Positions 1 to 5,906 of a stretch of DNA of 6,191 nt are shown here, in pieces. The stretch's first letter is position 1. The number at the start of each line of letters is the position of its first letter. The notes beneath the pieces are model-generated. The model was given only the letters and a program-made list of their open reading frames with translations, was not told where the DNA came from and searched no databases. Source of the DNA: Rubrobacteraceae bacterium (GTDB taxonomy: Bacteria; Actinomycetota; Rubrobacteria; Rubrobacterales; Rubrobacteraceae); contig JACCSM010000224.1 in NCBI GenBank assembly GCA_013698525.1, positions 1 to 6,191 on the forward strand, in the 5' to 3' direction. Both the position numbers and the translations under genes were made by a program.

Positions 1-773
1 TCTTCGGCCTGGAGCAGCCTGTTCAGGGCCTCGACGGCGACCTCGAGCTGGTAGCGGCGGGGCTCGGTGGTGGTCAGGTATCTCTGCAAGAGGTTGCCTA
101 CAGCTATCGAGGGGCGGGTCTGACCGAAGACGAACCAGGCTTCGGAGATGAGGATGAACTGGAGGATAGCGTAGCCCCACCACGCTATCAGCGGATCGAG
201 GAGGGCTGCGAGCATTATGTAGAGCAGGATGTTCGTCCCGCAGCGGGGGTGGATGCGGCTGCTGTTTCTGGCGTTCTGGAGCGTCACCTCACCGTAGTTC
301 TCGTAGGCGGCGACGGCTTTGTGTTCGGCCCCGTGGTAGCGGCCGATGGGGGTGAACTTCAGAGCCGCAAAGAAGAGCAGCAGGATAGGCAGAATGGGGA
401 ACTCCGCGAAGAAGGCGAAGACACCGCCGAGGGTTCCCGCCCCGCTACCGAGCTGCATCAGGCGCACGAAGAGCCAGAGGACGGCCAGCGTGGCCGTAAA
501 GAAGAGCAGGCTCCAGATAGACCCGAAGACCTGGGCGAAGACCCTGCCCCAGAGAAAGAACGAACGTATTACCGGCCAGCGGGAGACGCGTTGTACGCTG
601 GGGTTCGTGAGCTTTCGCAACGCGGAGGGTTCGATCTTGACGTGGATTTCACCCTTCCGGCGATACGCGACGCTGGTGTAGTTCGGGCCGAAGAGATCGA
701 GCCCGTCCCACCGGGCCATCCCACCGAACATCAGACGCCCCTCGTTTTTCTCCATCGCGACGTCTTTCGCCAC
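1..773 (-). CDS. yqhQ: DUF1385 (YqhQ-family) integral membrane protein, 3' end cut by the window
   Basis: The 257 visible codons match the DUF1385 family (COG3872, annotated as a predicted metal-dependent enzyme; true function unknown). The family landmarks are visible: YHGAEHK at residues 146-152, HPRCGTN at 175-181 and a TTTEP motif at 234-238 followed by an amphipathic tail. His and Cys residues in these motifs are the likely metal ligands (inference). Hydrophobic segments at about 78-104, 113-138, 182-198 and 200-216 indicate a polytopic membrane protein. The N-terminal family signature, usually close to GGQAVIEGVMMR, here reads GGMARWDGLDLFGP, a variant that I recall from other actinobacterial members. 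GTG 773 is chosen over ATG 755 because only it has a purine-rich Shine-Dalgarno sequence. In Bacillus subtilis, yqhQ lies in the same chromosomal neighbourhood as accBC, so its position after accC fits. Probably a few tens of residues are missing past base 1. Confidence 0.9.
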   Translation of the reverse strand, partial: MAKDVAMEKNEGRLMFGGMARWDGLDLFGPNYTSVAYRRKGEIHVKIEPSALRKLTNPSVQRVSRWPVIRSFFLWGRVFAQVFGSIWSLLFFTATLAVLWLFVRLMQLGSGAGTLGGVFAFFAEFPILPILLLFFAALKFTPIGRYHGAEHKAVAAYENYGEVTLQNARNSSRIHPRCGTNILLYIMLAALLDPLIAWWGYAILQFILISEAWFVFGQTRPSIAVGNLLQRYLTTTEPRRYQLEVAVEALNRLLQAE

Positions 774-775
774 AA

Positions 776-785
776 CTCTCCCTCT
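776..785 (-). promoter_or_regulatory. Ribosome binding site of the DUF1385 gene
   Basis: Read on the minus strand the sequence is AGAGGGAGAG, with 2 nt (TT) before GTG 773 and the GGGAG core 4 nt from it. It decides the start, since nothing similar precedes the internal ATG at 755. The perfect inverted repeat at 790-825 ends only 4 nt upstream, so a folded hairpin could sit right against the ribosome binding site. Confidence 0.6.
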
Positions 786-789
786 CACA

Positions 790-825
790 GCGGGATGGTG
801 AAGGGGTCCCCCTTCACCATCCCGC
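790..825. repeat. Perfect 17-bp inverted repeat (stable hairpin) before DUF1385
   Basis: Arm 790-806 (GCGGGATGGTGAAGGGG) is exactly complementary to 809-825, leaving only TC between them, so the realistic loop is four bases after one closing pair opens. No mismatch is present in 17 pairs. The element lies 3' of accC and 5' of the DUF1385 gene, both on the minus strand. Neither flank carries a T-run in the position expected of a factor-independent terminator: minus-strand reading continues TGTGAGAGGG, plus-strand reading continues GGTCAGC. It could be a terminator or attenuator without a U-tract, an RNA-stability or translation-control hairpin for DUF1385, or a copy of a dispersed palindromic repeat. 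The sequence alone does not choose between these. Confidence 0.85.
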
Positions 826-829
826 GCTG

Positions 830-880
830 GTCAGCTAGTCAGCTTATCAGCTAGTCAGCTTTTTGTTTGCTGAAATGCTT
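830..880. repeat. TCAGC-N3 tandem array A (8-bp period) with an inverted unit
   Basis: Four 8-bp units run head to tail from 830 to 861, with TCAGC starting at 831, 839, 847 and 855. The units are GTCAGCTA or GTCAGCTT in alternation, so the array is also a 16-bp dimer repeated twice with one difference (G to A at 846). After a short T-rich spacer, the inverted core GCTGA occurs at 869-873, followed 8 bp later by a decayed copy, GCTTG, at 877. TCAGC 855-859 and GCTGA 869-873 can pair around a nine-base loop. The array lies in the accC-DUF1385 gap next to the 17-bp palindrome. The same core, period and inverted arrangement recurs at 5881-6042. Confidence 0.85.
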
Positions 881-901
881 GTATTCGCCTTTGCAGTCTG
901 C

Positions 902-2275
902 TCACGTCCTGGTTAGCCGCAGGAGGCCGCCCTCGCTTTCGAGCTCCCTATCTGCCAGGAACCGAGTGGTGACGCCGCCCCTTCTGAACTCCTCGTCCTC
1001 GAGCACGGCGAGGTGCAACGGGAGGGTCGTCTCCATGCCAGATACGGCGAACTCGTCGAGGGCCCGAAGCCCGCGGCGTATCGAGGCCTCGCGGTCACGG
1101 GCGTGAACGATGAGCTTGGCCAGGAGGGAGTCGTAGTACGGGGGCACCCTGTAGCCGGCGTAGAGGTGCGAGTCGACTCTGACGCCGGGTCCGCCGGGCG
1201 GATTGTAGACCTCGACCAGCCCAGCCTGGGGCAAGAAGTTGCGGAGGGGGTCCTCGGCGTTGATCCTGAACTCTATCGCGTGCCCGTCGGGAGAGAGGGC
1301 ATCCTTGGGGACCACCAGACGCTCGCCCGAGACGACCTTCAACTGCTCGGCCACGATATCCACGCCGGAGATCATCTCCGTCACTGGATGCTCGACCTGG
1401 AGACGAGTATTCATCTCGATAAAGTAGAATTCCCCGTCCGCGTAGACGAACTCGACGGTCCCTGCACCTTCGTAATCCAGGGAGCCGACCAACTCGGCCG
1501 AGGCTGCCATGAGACCCTCCCTTACGTCCTCCGGCAGATCGGGCGCCGGCGATTCCTCGATGAGCTTCTGGTAGCGCCGCTGGACGGAGCAATCCCTCTC
1601 GGGGAAGGTAACAGTCTCACCGTAGGAGTCGGCGAGAACCTGAACCTCGACGTGCCTGAGCCTTTCGAGGTACTTCTCGACGTAGACCGAGCCGTCGCCG
1701 AAGTTGGCCCCGGCCTCCCTACTCGCGCCCAGGTAGGCGGCGTCGATCTCGGCCTCTGTCTCGACCACCCGCATCCCCTTCCCCCCGCCGCCGGCGCTGG
1801 CCTTGATGACCAGCGGATAGCCGACCTCGGCGCCGACGCGCTTGACCTCATCTACGCTCTCGCAGGAGCCTTCGGAGCCAGGGGTCACGGGGACCCCTGC
1901 CTCGGCCGCGGCCCCGCGGGCCTCGGCCTTGTCGCCCATCCTGGCGATGGTGCCCGAGGCGGGGCCGACGAACCTCAGGCCAACCCTCTCGCAGATCTCG
2001 GCGAAGCGGGCGTTCTCGGCGAGGAATCCGTAGCCGGGATGGACGGCGTCGGCGCCCGTAAGCTCAGCGGCGGAGATGATCGCCGGCACGTTCAGGTAGC
2101 TGCTCGCCGCAGGAGGCGGACCGATGCAGACCGACTCGTCGGCCAGCTCGTGGTGCAGGGAGTCCCTGTCAGCGGTCGAATAGACCGCGACGCTCCGCAC
2201 CCCAAGCTCGCGGCAGGCCCGGATTATGCGCAGGGCGATCTCGCCGCGGTTCGCTACGAGGACCTTGCCGATCAC
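902..2275 (-). CDS. accC: Acetyl-CoA carboxylase, biotin carboxylase subunit
   Basis: The 457-aa cytoplasmic enzyme carboxylates the biotin carried by AccB, using ATP and bicarbonate. This is the first half-reaction of malonyl-CoA formation for fatty acid synthesis. Residues aligned to the E. coli enzyme with a one-residue offset are all present: Lys116, Lys158 just before the glycine-rich loop SAGGGGKGM, His208, Cys229 in RDCSVQRR, Glu275, Glu287, Arg291 and Glu295 in MNTRLQVEHPVTE, and Arg337 in EFRINAED. The N-terminal biotin-carboxylase fold begins at KVLVANRGEIA, followed by the ATP-grasp region and the C-terminal domain. Length is close to the usual 445-450 aa. GTG 2275 is chosen because homology starts there and it overlaps the accB stop (TAGTG). 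No Shine-Dalgarno is evident, so translational coupling to accB is likely. The longer reading back to 2413 lies inside accB and is Arg-rich shadow sequence. It could instead serve a propionyl- or other acyl-CoA carboxylase, but pairing with a stand-alone AccB favours acetyl-CoA. Confidence 0.97.
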   Translation of the reverse strand: MIGKVLVANRGEIALRIIRACRELGVRSVAVYSTADRDSLHHELADESVCIGPPPAASSYLNVPAIISAAELTGADAVHPGYGFLAENARFAEICERVGLRFVGPASGTIARMGDKAEARGAAAEAGVPVTPGSEGSCESVDEVKRVGAEVGYPLVIKASAGGGGKGMRVVETEAEIDAAYLGASREAGANFGDGSVYVEKYLERLRHVEVQVLADSYGETVTFPERDCSVQRRYQKLIEESPAPDLPEDVREGLMAASAELVGSLDYEGAGTVEFVYADGEFYFIEMNTRLQVEHPVTEMISGVDIVAEQLKVVSGERLVVPKDALSPDGHAIEFRINAEDPLRNFLPQAGLVEVYNPPGGPGVRVDSHLYAGYRVPPYYDSLLAKLIVHARDREASIRRGLRALDEFAVSGMETTLPLHLAVLEDEEFRRGGVTTRFLADRELESEGGLLRLTRT

Positions 2276-2751
2276 TACTGTTCGTCGGGCCGCAGGTAGA
2301 ACAGCGGCTGGTCGTACTCGACGCCACCGGCGTTCTCGGCCAAAACCTCGACGACCTCCCCTGAGACGTCGGCGACGATCTCGTTCATCAGCTTCATCGC
2401 CTCGACGATGCAAAGGGGCTGCCCGGCGCTGACCGTATCCCCCACCTCGACGTAGGCGTCCTCGCCGGGGGCCGGTGCCCTGTAGAAGGTCCCGACTACG
2501 GGCGAGCGCACGGCGTGCAACCCGTCCATCTCGGGCGAGGGCTCGGACTCCACTCCCTCGGGAACGACCTGGGTCCCTGAAGCGACCTGGTTGCCGAAAG
2601 GCGTGGCCGGAACCTCGGGTCTGGCCTTGACCGAGATCTCGGTCTCCCCCTGGCGGACCCGGATCTCACCAACCCCGCTCTCACGCACTAGCTCGACGAG
2701 CTGCTCGACCTCCCTTAGCGGCAGCGGACGGTTTTCGTCAATCTCTGGCAT
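2275..2751 (-). CDS. accB: Acetyl-CoA carboxylase, biotin carboxyl carrier protein
   Basis: This 158-aa protein carries the covalently attached biotin that shuttles CO2 from biotin carboxylase to the carboxyltransferase. The C-terminal biotinyl domain (about residues 79-155) contains EAMKLMNEI, with the biotinylated lysine at position 120, and the SPVVGTFYRAPAP segment. The following GEDAYVEVG corresponds to the 'thumb' region of E. coli BCCP. The N-terminal part (about 10-43, LREVEQLVELVRESGVGEIRV) is the usual BCCP N-terminal domain, joined by a flexible linker rich in Pro, Glu, Ser and Val. Length is close to the 156 aa of E. coli AccB. It is the first gene of the accBC operon; its TAG stop shares its last base with the accC GTG. 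No ribosome binding site precedes ATG 2751, and a -10-like TAGAAT lies 8 nt upstream, which suggests a leaderless or nearly leaderless mRNA. Confidence 0.97.
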   Translation of the reverse strand: MPEIDENRPLPLREVEQLVELVRESGVGEIRVRQGETEISVKARPEVPATPFGNQVASGTQVVPEGVESEPSPEMDGLHAVRSPVVGTFYRAPAPGEDAYVEVGDTVSAGQPLCIVEAMKLMNEIVADVSGEVVEVLAENAGGVEYDQPLFYLRPDEQ

Positions 2752-2759
2752 AGCCAGGG

Positions 2760-2765
2760 ATTCTA
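2760..2765 (-). promoter_or_regulatory. Candidate -10 element for the accBC operon
   Basis: On the minus strand the hexamer TAGAAT (5 of 6 to TATAAT, and fitting the actinobacterial TANNNT pattern) ends 8 nt before ATG 2751. Transcription would therefore start at or within a base or two of the start codon, which agrees with the lack of a Shine-Dalgarno sequence. I see no convincing -35 element at a 16-18 bp spacing, so this rests on the hexamer and its position alone. Confidence 0.4.
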
Positions 2766-2799
2766 CACGTCAGCCCGTGGGAAAACCCGCCCCCGGATG

Positions 2800-2805
2800 T
2801 ACAAT
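2800..2805 (+). promoter_or_regulatory. Candidate -10 element for mutL
   Basis: TACAAT (5 of 6 to TATAAT) ends 12 nt before ATG 2818. The expected transcript would begin near 2812, giving a leader of about six bases. This placement would put the in-frame ATG at 2797 outside the mRNA and supports ATG 2818 as the start. The -35 match is poor (GTGGGA at 2777-2782, three of six, 17-bp spacer). It faces the accB candidate promoter, with 34 bp between the two hexamers. Confidence 0.4.
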
Positions 2806-2817
2806 GCCCCAAGATCC

Positions 2818-4647
2818 ATGGCCGAGAAGGAGACCGCACGCGCGAGCATCAGCGTCCTCGACCCCAGGGTGGCCCAGCAGGTGGCCGCCGGGGAGGTCGT
2901 CGACCGTCCGGCCTCGGTGGTCAAGGAGCTCGTCGAGAACGCCCTCGACGCAGGCGCCTCCCGCATCGAGGTTGAGCTCGGAGACGGCGGCACCTCGCGC
3001 ATCCTCGTCCGAGACGATGGATCGGGGATGTCCAGGGGCGACGCCACCCTCTCCGTGCTCAGGCATGCGACGAGCAAGATCCAAAACGTCGAAGACATCG
3101 AGGCCGTAACCACTCTGGGATTCAGGGGCGAGGCGCTCCCCTCGATCGCCAGCGTCTCTTCTTTCTCCCTGACGACCTCGACGGGCGAGGGCGCGGCTAC
3201 CAAGGTCATAGTCGAGGGCGGGGAGGCGGCCGAGGTCTCAGCCGCCTCCCACCCCAAGGGGACGACCATCCTCGTCGACCGCCTTTTCTACAACGTCCCC
3301 GCAAGACGTGCCTTCTTGAAGGGCGCGCGGGCGGAGCGGGCTGCGATAGCGGAGGTCGTAACGCACCTGGCCATAGCCCATCCCACGCTCGCCTTCCGCC
3401 TGACGGAGGGCGGCAGGGACTACCTCTCGCTGCCTGAGGCGGGGGATCTCCTCGAGCGTCTGGCGCAGATCCTCGGCGTCGCCAAAGCTCGCGCGCTGCG
3501 CAGGGTCGAATACGAGTCGGGGGCTTTCGCTGTCTCGGGCTACGCCGCCCTTCCAAGCCTGACGGAGGGCAGCAGGGCCCACCAGACGATCTCGGTCAAC
3601 GGCCGCGTCGTCAGGGCCGAGAACCTCCACCGGGGCCTCGACGACGCCTACAGGGCGACCGTCCCATCTGGCCGCTACCCGCCCGTGGCCATTGAGATAA
3701 CCGCCGACCCCCGCCGCGTCGACGTAAACGTCCATCCAACAAAGCAGGTCGTCCGCTTCTCGGAAGAGAGGGCGGCCCGCGAAGCCGTTGCCGCCGCCGT
3801 CAGGGGCACCATAGAGTGGCGTCCCCAGGCGCCACCATCGGCTCCGCGGGCGGCCGAAAGGACCTACACCCAGGATCGCTTTTCAGGGCCGTCGCGTCCA
3901 CCGACGGACTACCCCTCCTACGCCGCCGAGGGCCACTCCCCTTACACAGCACCCCCCGCGCGTGATCTGCAGGAGGCGCGCGAACGGCTCTCCGAGGCTT
4001 CCAGGCCGCTTGCGGAACCGCTCGCCGAGGAGATCGGACAGTACGGAGAGTTGCCGGAACGGGGCGGGCTGCCGCGGGCCTCCCCCGAAGAACTGCGGGT
4101 CATAGGGCAGCTCGCCGCGGGCTACATCCTTATCGAGGAGCCAGAATCACTCTGGGTCGTCGACCAGCACGTCGCCCACGAGCGGGCCATCCTGGACAGG
4201 CTTCACGACTCGGACAGCCCCGCAACGGTGCAGAGCCTTCTCGTCCCCGAGGTCGTCGACCTCTCGCCGGCCGAGGCCGAGCTTGCCGTAGCAAGCTTGG
4301 AGGAGCTCTCCGTCTACGGCTTCGAGGCCGAGCCGTTCGGGCCGAGATCCGTGAGGGTTACGGCCGTGATCTCCACGCTCGCCGACAGGGATATAGCCGG
4401 CGCATTCAAGGACGCCCTCTCGGCCATCTCGGGCACCGAGGCGGGCCACCGCCGCGAGGACCACATCCTCGCCACCATAGCGTGCCACTCGGCCGTAAAG
4501 ATGGGAGACAAACTCTCCCAGCCCGAGATGGAAGCGCTCGTAAAGAGCTGGCTAGAGAGCCGCCTCCCTGCCACCTGCCCGCACGGGAGGTCTATCTGCT
4601 ACCGAATCGGCCTGAACGAGGTCGCCCGCAAGCTCGACCGGCACTAG
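2818..4647 (+). CDS. mutL: DNA mismatch repair protein MutL, endonuclease type
   Basis: The 609-aa protein links mismatch recognition by MutS to strand removal. The N-terminal GHKL ATPase (about 10-335) shows the expected motifs: KELVENALDAG with the catalytic Glu37 and Mg-binding Asn41, DDGSGM at 66-71 (the second residue is Asp where Asn is common), RHATSKI at 82-88, TLGFRGEAL at 99-107, and GTTILVDRLFYNVPARR at 148-164. A Pro/Ala/Tyr-rich linker spans about 335-424. The C-terminal dimerisation domain has DQHVAHERAILD (449-460), a variant of DQHAxxExxxxE, then QSLLVP (472-477) resembling the beta-clamp motif of MutL, ACH at 555-557 and CPHGR at 587-591. These point to an active metal-dependent nickase, unlike E. 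coli MutL. ATG 2818 is preferred over ATG 2797 because of the candidate promoter; neither has a Shine-Dalgarno. No mutS is adjacent. Its end overlaps the convergent small gene by 4 nt. Confidence 0.96.
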   Translation: MAEKETARASISVLDPRVAQQVAAGEVVDRPASVVKELVENALDAGASRIEVELGDGGTSRILVRDDGSGMSRGDATLSVLRHATSKIQNVEDIEAVTTLGFRGEALPSIASVSSFSLTTSTGEGAATKVIVEGGEAAEVSAASHPKGTTILVDRLFYNVPARRAFLKGARAERAAIAEVVTHLAIAHPTLAFRLTEGGRDYLSLPEAGDLLERLAQILGVAKARALRRVEYESGAFAVSGYAALPSLTEGSRAHQTISVNGRVVRAENLHRGLDDAYRATVPSGRYPPVAIEITADPRRVDVNVHPTKQVVRFSEERAAREAVAAAVRGTIEWRPQAPPSAPRAAERTYTQDRFSGPSRPPTDYPSYAAEGHSPYTAPPARDLQEARERLSEASRPLAEPLAEEIGQYGELPERGGLPRASPEELRVIGQLAAGYILIEEPESLWVVDQHVAHERAILDRLHDSDSPATVQSLLVPEVVDLSPAEAELAVASLEELSVYGFEAEPFGPRSVRVTAVISTLADRDIAGAFKDALSAISGTEAGHRREDHILATIACHSAVKMGDKLSQPEMEALVKSWLESRLPATCPHGRSICYRIGLNEVARKLDRH

Positions 4648-4853
4648 AGCGGTTTGCGGTAGGACAGTCGCCACTCCTCTACCGCCCTTGGACCTCGCCG
4701 GGCGAGGTCGACCATGTATACGACCCTGTAGAGACCCCAGTCGACGTAGTGGCCGATCACCACTCCTGGTTCGCGCGAGCCGCCTCCCCTCAGGACCCAT
4801 ACCCGATCTCCCTTCGCGTATCCGGGCTCGTCTGCCCCGCAGGTCCTGCCCAT
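4644..4853 (-). CDS. Hypothetical 69-aa protein, possible SH3-like beta-barrel
   Basis: I do not recognise a family. The sequence has the look of a small beta-rich module: GDRVWVLRGG near residues 15-24, then GVVIGHYVDWGLYRVVYMVD and a closing EEWRLSYRKPL, a pattern of short strands with glycine turns reminiscent of SH3-like or KOW-type barrels (inference only). One Cys at position 5; no signal peptide or membrane segment. Evidence that it is real: a purine-rich GGGAGAGAG lies 6 nt before ATG 4853, about three quarters of third codon positions are G or C, the composition is not the Arg/Ser/Pro-rich type of shadow frames, and it fits exactly between mutL and the transporter. Its stop TAG (4646-4644) and the mutL stop TAG (4645-4647) share CTAG, making a tail-to-tail overlap. 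Its start region is divergent from the EamA gene, with 132 bp between the start codons. Confidence 0.6.
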   Translation of the reverse strand: MGRTCGADEPGYAKGDRVWVLRGGGSREPGVVIGHYVDWGLYRVVYMVDLARRGPRAVEEWRLSYRKPL

Positions 4854-4876
4854 CGGCCGCTCTCTCCCGACTAAAA

Positions 4877-4904
4877 GCTACTACGAAAAGGGTACTACGC
4901 GAAG
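4877..4904. repeat. 14-bp imperfect direct repeat in the divergent intergenic region
   Basis: GCTACTACGAAAAG (4877-4890) is followed immediately by GGTACTACGCGAAG (4891-4904), identical at 11 of 14 positions and sharing TACTACG. It lies between the starts of the 69-aa gene and the EamA transporter, so it could be a regulator site or promoter sequence for either. AAAAGGGTACTACG at 4886-4899 also resembles the stretch AAAACGGGTACTATG before the ligase gene at 6046-6060. Confidence 0.45.
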
Positions 4905-4946
4905 CGTCAGAGGATCGACCCGCCGGCACGCCGACGGGGCTTACCG

Positions 4947-4952
4947 TATAAA
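4947..4952 (+). promoter_or_regulatory. Candidate -10 element for the EamA transporter
   Basis: TATAAA lies in an AT-rich patch of otherwise GC-rich DNA, and would start transcription near 4959, about 27 nt before the preferred start codon. The -35 region is weak (CCGGCA at 4923-4928, three of six). It overlaps an imperfect palindrome, CCGCCGGC-AC-GCCGACGG at about 4920-4937, which could be an operator. Confidence 0.4.
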
Positions 4953-4973
4953 TACCGCTTGCGGGCAAGAGAC

Positions 4974-4979
4974 GAAGGG
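4974..4979 (+). promoter_or_regulatory. Ribosome binding site selecting TTG 4986
   Basis: GAAGGG sits 6 nt before TTG 4986. No comparable site precedes the other in-frame TTG at 4959, which is also at or before the predicted transcription start. This decides the shorter 306-aa reading. Confidence 0.5.
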
Positions 4980-4985
4980 CAACGT

Positions 4986-5906
4986 TTGGACCTTACCAGA
5001 GACAGAATACTGGGGGTTCTGGCCGTCGTAACTGCGGCCACGATCTGGGGAACGCTCGGGCTGTTCGCCAAGATCCTCTACGCTGAGGGTGTCTCGTTCG
5101 AGTCGCTGGTCGCGGTGCGGGCTTCGGTAGGGTGGGTCGCCGTACTGCTTTTCGTCCTGGCTACCGGCGGAGCAAAGAACCTGCGCGTCTCGGGCAGGGA
5201 CTTGGCGTTTCTGGTCCCTCTCGGGCTCGTCGGGATAGGTCTCTTCTACCTGCTCTACTTTTTTACGGTCAGGGAGAGCACCGTCGGGACAGCGGCGATC
5301 CTGCTCTACAGTTCGCCTGCGTTCGTGGTGGTGCTGGCGCGGCTGTTCCTGAAGGAGGCGCTGAACGCGGCGAAAGTACTCGCGCTCCTGCTGACAATCG
5401 GTGGGATCTTCCTGGTCGCCGGCGCCTACGACCCGGTGAACCTGGAGGTGAGCCCGAAGGTGCTGCTGACAGGACTGCTCTCGGGCCTTACCTACGGACT
5501 GTATTCGATCTTCGGGCGTCCGGTGGCGGGCCGCCTTGGCCCCTCCGTCATCCTGAGCTACGCCCTCTTCTTCGGGGCCTTGCTGCTCATCGTGGCCGCG
5601 CTTCCTACGTTCGGCACGCTGGCCGGCCTCCCGGCGGGCTCCTACGCCCTGTTGTTCATGCTCGCGGTGGTGCATACTACGCTCGCGTTCGCGCTCTACA
5701 CCTTCGGGCTCGGGCGCCTCGGGGCCGGCAGGGCGGCCATAGTGGCAACGGTCGAGCCCGTTGTGGCCGGCGCCCTCGGTGCGGTGATGCTCGGGGAGGA
5801 CCTTACCGTACCTAAGGTGGTGGGCGCAGGACTCGTGATCTCGGGCGCGCTGCTAGCCCAGGTCAGACTTCGCAGGCACTTCAGCAAGTCAGCACGCTCC
5901 GGCTGA
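4986..5906 (+). CDS. EamA-family (drug/metabolite transporter superfamily) permease
   Basis: The 306-aa inner-membrane protein has two tandem EamA domains (about residues 8-144 and 158-290), giving the ten-helix layout of this superfamily. Characteristic stretches close each half: AAILLYSSPAFVVVLARLFLKE at 103-124 contains the SPAF/LKE signature, and AAIVATVEPVV at 250-260 with VMLGEDLT at 267-274 is the matching C-terminal one. Members export metabolites, amino acids or nucleotide precursors, or import some solutes; the substrate cannot be read from the sequence. TTG 4986 is chosen for its ribosome binding site, giving a short charged N-terminus (DLTRDR) before helix 1. The last eight residues and the stop codon come from TCAGC repeat units that continue into the intergenic region, so the tail HFSKSARSG is probably not conserved. 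The gene appears monocistronic: a repeat-rich 226-bp gap separates it from the next gene. Confidence 0.92.
   Translation: MDLTRDRILGVLAVVTAATIWGTLGLFAKILYAEGVSFESLVAVRASVGWVAVLLFVLATGGAKNLRVSGRDLAFLVPLGLVGIGLFYLLYFFTVRESTVGTAAILLYSSPAFVVVLARLFLKEALNAAKVLALLLTIGGIFLVAGAYDPVNLEVSPKVLLTGLLSGLTYGLYSIFGRPVAGRLGPSVILSYALFFGALLLIVAALPTFGTLAGLPAGSYALLFMLAVVHTTLAFALYTFGLGRLGAGRAAIVATVEPVVAGALGAVMLGEDLTVPKVVGAGLVISGALLAQVRLRRHFSKSARSG

Noticed and set aside
249..854. 201-aa plus-strand frame
   Set aside because: It is antisense to the DUF1385 gene and ends inside the repeat array; its composition is rich in Glu, Arg and Gly without domain features.
1013..2299. 428-aa open frame on the plus strand
   Set aside because: It lies wholly antisense to accC, whose active-site residues are intact. 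It has no recognisable domain or upstream ribosome binding site; long antisense frames are common in GC-rich genes.
2276..2413. Upstream extension of accC to ATG 2413
   Set aside because: The extra 46 residues are Arg-rich, overlap accB in another frame and are absent from biotin carboxylases. GTG 2275 overlaps the accB stop as expected of coupled genes.
2774..2791. Small hairpin GTGGG-AAAA-CCCGC before mutL
   Set aside because: Only five pairs including a wobble, with no T-run; likely chance in GC-rich DNA, though it overlaps the divergent promoter region.
2797..2817. Upstream in-frame ATG 2797 for mutL
   Set aside because: It adds MYNAPRS, has no ribosome binding site and overlaps the candidate -10 element, so it would probably not be transcribed.
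4552..4968. 138-aa minus-strand frame overlapping the 69-aa gene
   Set aside because: It runs into mutL, is Arg/Ser/Gly-rich shadow sequence, and its start lacks a ribosome binding site. The 69-aa frame fits the gap and has better codon use.
4959..4985. Upstream in-frame TTG 4959 for the transporter
   Set aside because: There is no Shine-Dalgarno, and it is at the predicted transcription start. TTG 4986 has GAAGGG at 6 nt.
4941..5675. 244-aa minus-strand frame
   Set aside because: It is antisense to the EamA transporter and highly charged (His, Arg, Glu, Gln), the mirror of a hydrophobic membrane protein.
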